NCBI GenBank assembly: GCA_964483775.1 | Contig: CAZADA010000154.1 | Span: 1 to 5,474 of the forward strand | DNA: 5,474 nucleotides | Source of the DNA: CAZADA01 sp964483775 | GTDB taxonomy: Bacteria > Pseudomonadota > Alphaproteobacteria > Caulobacterales > Maricaulaceae | Direction of reading: 5' to 3' | Part shown: positions 1 to 5,105 of the stretch, one piece after another | Layout of the letters: each line of letters begins with the position of its first letter | How positions within the stretch are numbered: the stretch's first letter is position 1 | Program-made: the position numbers and the translations under genes | Notes under the pieces: generated by a model | Databases searched by the model: none | Told to the model about the DNA's origin: nothing | What the model saw: the letters and a program-made list of their open reading frames with translations, nothing else

Positions 1-1176
1 CAGATAGCTGGCCCCACGACCCCCAAACGCCGTCGGCAGCGACATGCCCATCAGGCCATGGAAGGCGACCATCCGTCCAATCGGCTCACCATCGACATCG
101 CCGTCCTGCTCCACCAACCGGTAGCGCTCACCGTCTTTTTCGATGCGGGGCAAGGGCGCGTAACGCGCCAACGCCTCAGAAAACACCGTCGGCCCAGAGC
201 CCGGGCCGCCGCCCCCGTGCGGTGTTGAAAACGTCTTGTGCAGATTGATGTGCATGGCGTCGACGCCCAAATCACCGGGCCGCACCCGCCCGGCAATCGC
301 GTTAAAGTTAGCGCCGTCACAGTAGAAATATCCACCCGCCTCATGGATCAGATCGGCAATCTTGCGAATGTCGCGCTCAAAAAGGCCGCAGGTGTTGGGG
401 TTTGTCAGCATGATGCCGGCAAGGTCGTCGCCGAGCTTATCCTGGAAATGCGCCATATCGACCCGGCCCGAAGCGTCGGCGTCGATTTCGTCAACGGTGA
501 AGCCACACTGGATCGCCGTGGCCGGATTGGTCCCATGCGCGCTTTCGGGAACCAAGACGCGCCGACGATTGGTCTCGCCCCGCGCATCCAAGGCGGCCCG
601 AATGGCCAGCATGCCGCACAACTCGCCATGAGCCCCGGCTTTGGGGCTCATCGCCACCGCCGGCATGCCCGTCAGCGTCGTGAGCCAATGCGCCAAATCA
701 TCGATCAGCTCAAGCGCCCCCTGGACCGTGTCTTCGGGCTGCAGCGGATGAAGATTGGCGAACCCCGCCAAGCGCGCGACCTTCTCATTGAGCCGCGGGT
801 TGTGCTTCATGGTGCACGACCCAAGCGGATACAGTCCCAAATCGATCGCATAGTTGCGCTGAGACAGGCGTACATAGTGGCGCAGAGTTTCCGGCTCTGA
901 CAATCCAGGAAGACCGATGGCCGCCGAGCGTGCAAGACCGCCCAAACGGTTGGGAAGCCCCTTCGGTTCAGCCAGATCCACGCCCGTCTTGTCGGGCGCG
1001 CCGACCTCGTAAATCAGCGGCTCGTCCTGGAGCAGCCCCCGTCCCTGGCGGGGTGTGGGACCAGTGTCCACACCCTCGTCAGCCTGGGCGTTGGCGGCCA
1101 GATTCTCACGCTCGAGCTCAGCCACATCGGAAACGGACTGCGGCCGCGTCGGCCGCCCTTGCGTGTTCATGCTCAT
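1..1176 (-). CDS. gcvPB: Glycine dehydrogenase (decarboxylating) subunit 2, P-protein beta half; C-terminus cut by window edge
   Basis: This is the PLP-binding half of the split P-protein, which decarboxylates glycine and loads the aminomethyl group onto lipoylated GcvH in the cytoplasm. The window holds 392 codons without a stop; family members usually run to roughly 480-525 residues, so the C-terminus lies off the left edge. Visible landmarks are GSCTMKHNP (119-127), an AHGTNPATA segment, the NPNTCGLFE segment, YCDGAN (285-290, with the Asp expected to contact the PLP ring) and HINLHKTFSTPHGGGGPG (309-326), in which K314 is the expected Schiff-base lysine. The first 45 or so residues, before GLLQDEPLIYEVG, are polar and poorly conserved-looking. 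I chose ATG 1176 because AAGGAGG sits 7 bases upstream and its ATGA overlaps the gcvPA stop by 4 bp; a second ATG two codons in (1170) is possible. Identification is very secure. Confidence 0.97.
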   Translation of the reverse strand, partial: MSMNTQGRPTRPQSVSDVAELERENLAANAQADEGVDTGPTPRQGRGLLQDEPLIYEVGAPDKTGVDLAEPKGLPNRLGGLARSAAIGLPGLSEPETLRHYVRLSQRNYAIDLGLYPLGSCTMKHNPRLNEKVARLAGFANLHPLQPEDTVQGALELIDDLAHWLTTLTGMPAVAMSPKAGAHGELCGMLAIRAALDARGETNRRRVLVPESAHGTNPATAIQCGFTVDEIDADASGRVDMAHFQDKLGDDLAGIMLTNPNTCGLFERDIRKIADLIHEAGGYFYCDGANFNAIAGRVRPGDLGVDAMHINLHKTFSTPHGGGGPGSGPTVFSEALARYAPLPRIEKDGERYRLVEQDGDVDGEPIGRMVAFHGLMGMSLPTAFGGRGASYL

Positions 1177-2525
1177 GCCAAGGCCTCCTTCAGACCGCGT
1201 GCAAGGGCGTCAATATCGTCAGGCGTGTTGGTTTCCGTGACCGCCACAATGAGATGGTTGGCGAAGTCGTCTCCGGGGATGAGGCGGCCGGCGGGCACGC
1301 CCGCGATGACGCCATGCCCAGCAAGGTAGCGCACAACCTCAGCCGCGGGTTTGTCGAGCTTGAGGGTGAACTCATTGAAGAATGTCGGCGTAACCAGCTC
1401 CACCCCATCAAGCGCATCAAGACGCTCGGCCGCCTCACAAGCGGCCTCATGGTTGAGCAGCGCCAAACGGCGCAGCCCAGCCTCACCCAGCAGCGTCATG
1501 TGGATCGTAAAGGCGAGCGCACACAGCCCAGAATTGGTGCAAATGTTCGACGTCGCCTTATCGCGGCGGATGTGCTGTTCGCGCGTCGACAGCGTGAGCA
1601 CAAAACCGCGTTCACCGGCCGCATCGACGGTTTCACCCGCCAGACGCCCCGGCATTTGCCGAATGAAATTGCGCTCATCCCGACACGCAAACAAGCCCAC
1701 ATACGGCCCGCCAAAATTGAGCGCGTTGCCAATGGACTGGCCCTCGGCGGCCACAATGTCCGCGCCCATCTCGCCAGGGCTTTTGACCAAGCCGAGCGAC
1801 ACGACTTCCGTCGTCACCGCAACCAACAGCGCGCCCGCTTCGTGGGCGGCCTTAGCGATGGGCTCCAGGTCCACCAAGGCGCCGAACACATTGGGTGTCT
1901 GCACCACGACACAGGCGACATCGCCGGCCGCCTCGCCCAACACCGTGCGGTCCCCCTCAAGGGCGGCGGGCAGATCGACAATCTCGATATCCAGGTGCTT
2001 GGCCAACGTCTTGGTCGCGGCGGCGTAATGGGGATGCAGGCCCGGCGCAAGCACCGCCTTCGACCGCTTGGTCACCCGACACGCCATGAGCACGGCCTCG
2101 GCGCATGCCGTCGAGCCGTCATACATGGATGCGTTCGCCACGCCCATGCCGGTCAGTTGCGCAACCTGGGACTGGAATTCAAAGAGATACTGGAGCGTCC
2201 CCTGAGACACTTCAGGTTGATAGGGCGTGTAGGACGTCAAAAACTCAGAGCGCTGGATGATGTGATCCACACTGGCGGGCACATGGTGGCGATATGCGCC
2301 CGCGCCGCAGAAAAACGCAGCCTGATGCGCCGCTATATTTTTCGACGCCAACGCCGACAACCGCCGCTCGACCGCCAGTTCGCCCTGGTGCAAGGGAAGA
2401 TCGCCAATCACATCGTCCAGGCGCGCCTCGCTCGGCACGTCGGCGAACAGGTCCTCGATCGAGCCCACGCCGATGGTGTCGAGCATGGCGGCGCGATCCG
2501 CGTCCGTCAGGGGGAGATATCGCAT
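1173..2525 (-). CDS. gcvPA: Glycine dehydrogenase (decarboxylating) subunit 1, P-protein alpha half
   Basis: A 450-residue protein, the normal length for the N-terminal half of the two-subunit P-protein. It pairs with GcvPB to form the glycine decarboxylase; the alpha half has the same fold but no PLP lysine of its own. Signature segments are GAGAYRHHVPASVDHI (74-89), SYTPYQPEVSQGTLQ (98-112), ASMYDGSTACAEA (132-144), EGQSIGNALNFGGPYVG (261-277), MPGRLAGETVD (291-301) and REQHIRRDKATSNICTN (315-331). The ATG at 2525 begins 3 bp after the gcvH stop. A GAAGGAAC stretch inside the gcvH 3' end could serve as its ribosome binding site, though at about 13 bases it is rather distant, which again suggests coupling. 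No frameshift or missing motif is visible. Confidence 0.97.
   Translation of the reverse strand: MRYLPLTDADRAAMLDTIGVGSIEDLFADVPSEARLDDVIGDLPLHQGELAVERRLSALASKNIAAHQAAFFCGAGAYRHHVPASVDHIIQRSEFLTSYTPYQPEVSQGTLQYLFEFQSQVAQLTGMGVANASMYDGSTACAEAVLMACRVTKRSKAVLAPGLHPHYAAATKTLAKHLDIEIVDLPAALEGDRTVLGEAAGDVACVVVQTPNVFGALVDLEPIAKAAHEAGALLVAVTTEVVSLGLVKSPGEMGADIVAAEGQSIGNALNFGGPYVGLFACRDERNFIRQMPGRLAGETVDAAGERGFVLTLSTREQHIRRDKATSNICTNSGLCALAFTIHMTLLGEAGLRRLALLNHEAACEAAERLDALDGVELVTPTFFNEFTLKLDKPAAEVVRYLAGHGVIAGVPAGRLIPGDDFANHLIVAVTETNTPDDIDALARGLKEALA
1184..1190 (-). promoter_or_regulatory. Ribosome binding site of gcvPB, inside the gcvPA 3' end
   Basis: On the minus strand this reads AAGGAGG, a full-length Shine-Dalgarno match, with a 7-base spacer to the ATG at 1176. 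It lies within the last codons of gcvPA. Together with the ATGA overlap it decides the gcvPB start and suggests coupled, near-equimolar translation of the two P-protein subunits. Confidence 0.85.
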
Positions 2526-2528
2526 GGT

Positions 2529-2903
2529 TTACGCCTGTTCCTTCACAAACGCCTGGTAGGCGGCCTTATCCATCAAACCCTCCAGCTGCGAGGGGTCGGA
2601 GAGTTTCAACTTAAAGAACCACGCCTCGCCCTCCGGGTCGTCGTTGACCTTTTCGGGCGCATCGGCCAACGCCCCATTGGTTTCAACAACTTCGCCAGAA
2701 ACCGGCGCATAGATGTCGCTGGCGGCCTTGACGCTCTCGACCACGGCAATCTCACCGTTTTGGTCAACCGAAGCGCCCAGTTCGGGCAGATCAACAAACA
2801 CGACATCGCCGAGTTGCTCGGCGGCATAGGCCGTCACCCCGACCACACCGACCTCGCCATCCATTCGGATCCACTCATGCTCCTTGGTGAATTTGGTGGT
2901 CAT
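2529..2903 (-). CDS. gcvH: Glycine cleavage system H protein (lipoyl carrier)
   Basis: A 124-residue protein, typical for the family. Its lipoylated arm shuttles the aminomethyl intermediate from the P-protein to T, and is then reoxidised by the L-protein (not in this window). The N-terminus TKEHEWIR (6-13), VGVTAYAAEQLGDVVFVDLP (21-40) and VVESVKAASDIYAPVSGEV around residue 59 are diagnostic; K59 in ESVKAASD is the expected lipoylation site. I chose ATG 2903 because AGAGGA lies about 8 bases upstream and the protein then begins MTTKFTKEHEW as is usual. An in-frame ATG at 2930 would add nine residues and overlap the gcvT end, but has no ribosome binding site. The gene lies 13 bp after gcvT and 3 bp before gcvPA. 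Confidence 0.97.
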   Translation of the reverse strand: MTTKFTKEHEWIRMDGEVGVVGVTAYAAEQLGDVVFVDLPELGASVDQNGEIAVVESVKAASDIYAPVSGEVVETNGALADAPEKVNDDPEGEAWFFKLKLSDPSQLEGLMDKAAYQAFVKEQA

Positions 2904-2910
2904 CGCGAAT

Positions 2911-2916
2911 TCCTCT
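2911..2916 (-). promoter_or_regulatory. Ribosome binding site deciding the gcvH start
   Basis: The minus strand reads AGAGGA immediately after the gcvT stop codon, with GAGG placed 8 bases before the ATG at 2903. No comparable site precedes the alternative upstream ATG at 2930, so this site fixes the shorter gcvH start. Confidence 0.75.
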
Positions 2917-4047
2917 TTAGCCCCTGACATAACGATGGGGGACGAACGGCGTCGTCACGATACGCCCCGGCAGCGCCTTGCCGCGCACGATCAAATCAAG
3001 CGCGCCGCCCACATCAGCGTAGCGCGCGGCGACATAGCCCAGCGCAACAGGCCCCCCAACACTCGGCGCAAAGCTGCCGGACGTGACGGCGCCAACCTTG
3101 TGGCCGTCCACATGAATCTCCGCCCCTTCGCGCGCCGGCGCGCGCCCCTCAAGACGAACGCCAACCAGTTTACGCGCCGGACCTTCAGCCAGTTCGCGTT
3201 GAACCCGCTCAGCGCCGGGGTATCCGCCCTCCTCCCGGCGGCGTTTGCCCACCGCGAAGGTGAGCCCAGCCTCGACCGGTGAGGTGGCCTGGTCCAGATC
3301 ATGGCCGTAAAGACAAAGCCCCGCTTCAAGGCGCAACGTATCGCGAGCGCCCAGCCCGATTGGCTTCACCGCCTCATGCGCCAACAGCGCCTCGGCGACA
3401 GCTTCAGCTTTGTCGGCAAAAACCGAGATCTCAAACCCGTCCTCACCCGTGTAGCCGGAACAGCTGATGTGCGCCGGCACGCCCGCAACGACCGCGTTGG
3501 TCGACGTCATGCGGGTCAGCGTTTGAGCCTCAGGCGCAAAGCCGGCCAGCACCGTGCGCGCCTTGGGTCCCTGCAGGGCCAGCAACGCGAGTTCCGGCTT
3601 GACGCGCAGCTCCACGCCCGCCGGCAGATGGGCTGAAATGTGTGCAAAATCATCGTCTTTACAGGCCGCATTGACCACCAGATGCAACCAACCGTCATGG
3701 CTGGGATCACGCGGCCGCGTCACAATCAAATCATCGCGCACGCCGCCGCTCTCATGCATCAGCAGCGTGTAGCGCGCCTGGCCGGGCTTGAGCCCGCGGG
3801 CGTTGATCGTCGTGAGCGCCTCAATCGCCTGCGCTGTGGTCTCATGATCAGGCCCCACCAGAAAGGCCTGCCCCATGTGCGAAACGTCGAACAAGCCCGC
3901 ACTGTCGCGTGTCCAAGCATGTTCGGCCATCACCCCATCGAACTGCACCGGCATGTCATAGCCGGCAAACGGGACCATCCGCGCGCCAAGCCGGTGGTGC
4001 AACCCATGCAGTGGCGTCGTCTTCAAAGCAGTTTCGGTCGTGGTCAC
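2917..4047 (-). CDS. gcvT: Aminomethyltransferase, glycine cleavage system T protein
   Basis: A 376-residue protein that takes the aminomethyl group from lipoyl-GcvH, releases ammonia and forms 5,10-methylenetetrahydrofolate. Family landmarks run in order: MVPFAGYDMPVQF (24-36), LFDVSHMG (52-59), GGVRDDLIVTR (101-111, with the conserved acidic pair D105-D106 in the catalytic region), LALQGPKA (156-163), SGYTGEDGFEI (197-207) and ARDTLRLEAGLCLYGHDLD (234-252). The start is GTG, not ATG. An in-frame TAG lies two codons upstream, so no longer form is possible, and GGAGG stands 10 bases before the GTG. Starting at the next in-frame ATG (residue 24) would delete conserved sequence. It is the first gene of the operon, directly downstream of the tandem glycine riboswitch, so expression should rise with glycine. 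It appears intact. Confidence 0.97.
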   Translation of the reverse strand: MTTTETALKTTPLHGLHHRLGARMVPFAGYDMPVQFDGVMAEHAWTRDSAGLFDVSHMGQAFLVGPDHETTAQAIEALTTINARGLKPGQARYTLLMHESGGVRDDLIVTRPRDPSHDGWLHLVVNAACKDDDFAHISAHLPAGVELRVKPELALLALQGPKARTVLAGFAPEAQTLTRMTSTNAVVAGVPAHISCSGYTGEDGFEISVFADKAEAVAEALLAHEAVKPIGLGARDTLRLEAGLCLYGHDLDQATSPVEAGLTFAVGKRRREEGGYPGAERVQRELAEGPARKLVGVRLEGRAPAREGAEIHVDGHKVGAVTSGSFAPSVGGPVALGYVAARYADVGGALDLIVRGKALPGRIVTTPFVPHRYVRG

Positions 4048-4057
4048 GCGCCCCTAG

Positions 4058-4062
4058 CCTCC
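4058..4062 (-). promoter_or_regulatory. Ribosome binding site of gcvT
   Basis: GGAGG on the minus strand, 10 bases before the GTG start at 4047. It is complementary to a CCTCC segment just upstream (4086-4082), so it may be the sequence hidden or exposed by the riboswitch. Confidence 0.7.
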
Positions 4063-4105
4063 ACAGCGCCAACATGGGTGGGGAGGATCCCGCACCGCAT
4101 GCCCC
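4063..4105 (-). promoter_or_regulatory. Candidate riboswitch expression platform in the gcvT leader
   Basis: This segment joins the second aptamer to the gcvT ribosome binding site. It contains CCTCC (4086-4082), which can pair with the GGAGG at 4062-4058. It also contains a G-run just after the aptamer (within 4107-4102) that could compete for the neighbouring C-run. No hairpin followed by a U-tract is visible, which argues for control of translation rather than of transcription termination. The pairing is my reading of the sequence and has not been computed as a fold. Confidence 0.4.
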
Positions 4106-4204
4106 CGCTGTCGTCGGCGCCTGAGAGATTTCACCGCGCCCAATAACGCGGCTTGCTCCTTCGGCGGGGTGTCGTGGGGCCAGGCCCCCACCCGCTTTCC
4201 AGCG
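4106..4204 (-). ncRNA. Glycine aptamer 2 (gene-proximal)
   Basis: The closing helix pairs CGCTG (4204-4200) with CAGCG (4110-4106). A peripheral stem is visible (GTGGGG 4191-4186 with CCCCAC 4179-4174), as is CCGCG (4151-4147) with CGCGG (4138-4134). The core is CCGAAGGAGCAAGCC and the 3' element is ATCTCTCAGGC. Compared with aptamer 1, the 5' GGGAGA element is changed to GGAAAGC and the 3' side reads GCGCCGACGACAGCG instead of containing a plain GGAC, so it departs more from the consensus. Confidence 0.9.
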
Positions 4205-4216
4205 TGTCACTCGCAT

Positions 4217-4292
4217 CGCGGTCCATTTGCCTGAGCGTTTCCGGGGCGGTTGCGCCTTCGGCCGCGGCCCTTACAGACCGCCGTCTCCCGCG
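4217..4292 (-). ncRNA. Glycine aptamer 1 (promoter-proximal)
   Basis: The closing helix pairs CGCGG (4292-4288) with CCGCG (4221-4217). Inside are a GGGAGA element close to the 5' strand, the core CCGAAGGCGCAACC, and AACGCTCAGGCAAATGGAC on the 3' side. These match the conserved positions of the glycine aptamer, including the GGAC just before the P1 3' strand. Confidence 0.9.
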
Positions 4293-4300
4293 ATTTTTGT

Positions 4301-4329
4301 AACTTGGCCGGGTTGCCCACGCATGTCAA
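4301..4329 (-). promoter_or_regulatory. Weak promoter candidate for the gcv operon
   Basis: The minus strand shows a perfect TTGACA -35 box (4329-4324) in the short region between the riboswitch and the divergent gene. At a 17-base spacing the -10 position reads CAAGTT (4306-4301), which is a poor match. A start site near 4295 would place the first aptamer at the very 5' end of the RNA and would leave out the leader half of the possible leader-linker helix. The -35 box is therefore suggestive, but the -10 assignment is doubtful. Confidence 0.3.
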
Positions 4330-4339
4330 TTCATGTAAG

Positions 4340-4352
4340 TGAACAACGTTCA
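4340..4352. repeat. Small inverted repeat in the divergent intergenic region
   Basis: TGAAC-AAC-GTTCA is a perfect 5-bp inverted repeat with a 3-base centre, lying just ahead of the lipoprotein ribosome binding site and upstream of the TTGACA box facing gcvT. Its position would suit an operator for either gene, but a repeat this short can arise by chance and I recognise no regulator for it. Confidence 0.25.
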
Positions 4353-4356
4353 ATGC

Positions 4357-4361
4357 AGGAG
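4357..4361 (+). promoter_or_regulatory. Ribosome binding site of the DKNYY lipoprotein gene
   Basis: AGGAG stands 6 bases before GTG 4368 and 9 bases before GTG 4371. It supports a GTG start at one of these two adjacent codons rather than the internal ATG at 4392, which would remove the charged N-region of the signal peptide. Confidence 0.7.
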
Positions 4362-4367
4362 TGAGAT

Positions 4368-5063
4368 GTGGTGAAGTTTCGGTTCGCGACAATGGGTCTG
4401 TGCGCATTGGCTATGGTCACAGCGTGCACCGGCAATGGTTACCAGCAGCGTGGCGATGAGGTCCATTTCCGCTACAACGACCTCAAGACCGACATCAAGC
4501 GCACCCTGGAGGGCGTCGATACTGGACAGTTCCAAATCCTGAACCGGCTTTACGCCAAAGATGGCGCCCACGTTTACTATTTCGGCGAAGTGTTGGACGG
4601 AGCTGACGCCCAAAGTTTCCGCTTGCTCGAATCCAGTTACGCTATTGATATCAATAACGTTTACTGGCGCGGCCAACCCTTAGCCGGCGCCGACCTTGGC
4701 AGCTTTGAGGTTCTCAACCACGCCTGGGCCAAAGACAAAGATCAGGCCTATCTAAGCGGCGAGCAGGTGGCGGTTTGCGACGCCCCCAGCTTCAACCCTG
4801 ACGCGTTTCTCAACCGCGGCCGCTTCCGCTCGTATGGGGCCGATGACGAATGCGTCTACTACGTCAATCGCCTGATTGAAGGCGCCGATCCGGCAACGCT
4901 CAAACCCATGGACGCCCGCCACTCGCGTGACGCCAACGGCTGTTACTTTGAGGAGTTGACGATTCCCTGCGCGTCGGTCGCAACCACCCAAGACTTGATT
5001 CGGAACGGCCAATACTACGAGGCCAAGCAAACCGCTTTGGCGTTAAGCGAAACCGCCCCATGA
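4368..5063 (+). CDS. Predicted lipoprotein with DKNYY-type repeats, function unknown
   Basis: A 231-residue predicted lipoprotein. Residues 1-19 form a signal peptide with K3 and R5, a short hydrophobic stretch and the lipobox VTAC, placing the lipidated cysteine at C20. The next residue is Thr rather than Asp, which by the enterobacterial sorting rule would favour the outer membrane. From about residue 62 the protein is a series of degenerate repeats of the form YAKD..xVYYxGxxLxGADxxSFxxL, at 62-90, 91-118, 120-145, 156-181 and a partial one at 184-200. This is the pattern of the DKNYY family, whose function is not known. C137, C162, C192 and C201 in the exported part could form disulfides. 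The start is GTG 4368 or 4371, since a TGA lies two codons upstream. The gene is divergent from the gcv operon and convergent with argS, so it is probably transcribed alone. No link to glycine metabolism is visible. Confidence 0.85.
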   Translation: MVKFRFATMGLCALAMVTACTGNGYQQRGDEVHFRYNDLKTDIKRTLEGVDTGQFQILNRLYAKDGAHVYYFGEVLDGADAQSFRLLESSYAIDINNVYWRGQPLAGADLGSFEVLNHAWAKDKDQAYLSGEQVAVCDAPSFNPDAFLNRGRFRSYGADDECVYYVNRLIEGADPATLKPMDARHSRDANGCYFEELTIPCASVATTQDLIRNGQYYEAKQTALALSETAP

Positions 5064-5076
5064 CCGCCCGTGCGGT
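5063..5076. repeat. Short inverted repeat at the lipoprotein gene stop codon
   Basis: ACCGC-CCGT-GCGGT forms a perfect 5-bp stem with a 4-base loop, starting on the last base of the TGA stop. It is GC-rich and well placed to end transcription of the lipoprotein gene, but no T-run follows it, so it is not a standard intrinsic terminator. Confidence 0.3.
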
Positions 5077-5078
5077 GA

Positions 5079-5105
5079 CGCCCGACGCCTACATCCGCTC
5101 GGGCG
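5079..5105. repeat. Inverted repeat spanning the argS stop codon
   Basis: CGCCCGA (5079-5085) is perfectly complementary to TCGGGCG (5099-5105) around a 13-base loop that contains the argS stop codon. A 7-bp GC-rich stem between two convergent genes could slow polymerase from both directions. Neither side has a T-run, so this is a weak bidirectional terminator candidate at best. Confidence 0.3.

Larger units (their letters stand above)
4106..4292 (-). ncRNA. Tandem glycine riboswitch upstream of gcvT
   Basis: Two glycine aptamers lie in series in the leader of the gcv operon, the classic arrangement for this class. Each copy carries the conserved core CGAAGG..GCAA (4260-4255 and 4163-4158) followed by CTCAGGC (4235-4229 and 4125-4119), and each is closed by its own P1 helix. 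In known members, glycine binding usually turns the gcv operon on, so excess glycine is broken down. A leader-linker helix may extend the structure to 4303. The downstream sequence suggests control at the gcvT ribosome binding site. Confidence 0.93.

Noticed and set aside
238..900. A 220-codon open frame on the plus strand
   Set aside because: It lies wholly opposite gcvPB, including its PLP-lysine region, has no family resemblance and no ribosome binding site of note.
930..2927. A 665-codon open frame on the plus strand, opposite gcvPA and gcvH
   Set aside because: It is antisense to two securely identified genes, its translation is rich in Arg, His and Gly with no recognisable domain, and long antisense open frames are common in GC-rich coding DNA.
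2904..2930. Longer GcvH start at the ATG at 2930
   Set aside because: It would overlap the end of gcvT, lacks a ribosome binding site, and adds nine residues not typical of the H protein, whereas ATG 2903 has AGAGGA at good spacing.
4174..4191. GC-rich hairpin GTGGGG/CCCCAC as a transcription terminator
   Set aside because: It sits inside the second glycine aptamer as a peripheral stem and has no following U-run.
3956..4216. An 86-codon minus-strand frame starting in the riboswitch and running into gcvT in another frame
   Set aside because: It overlaps the second aptamer and the conserved start of gcvT, and its protein has no recognisable features.
4207..4407. A 66-codon minus-strand frame across the riboswitch leader
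   Set aside because: It covers aptamer 1 and the intergenic region; the conserved signal here is RNA structure, not protein.
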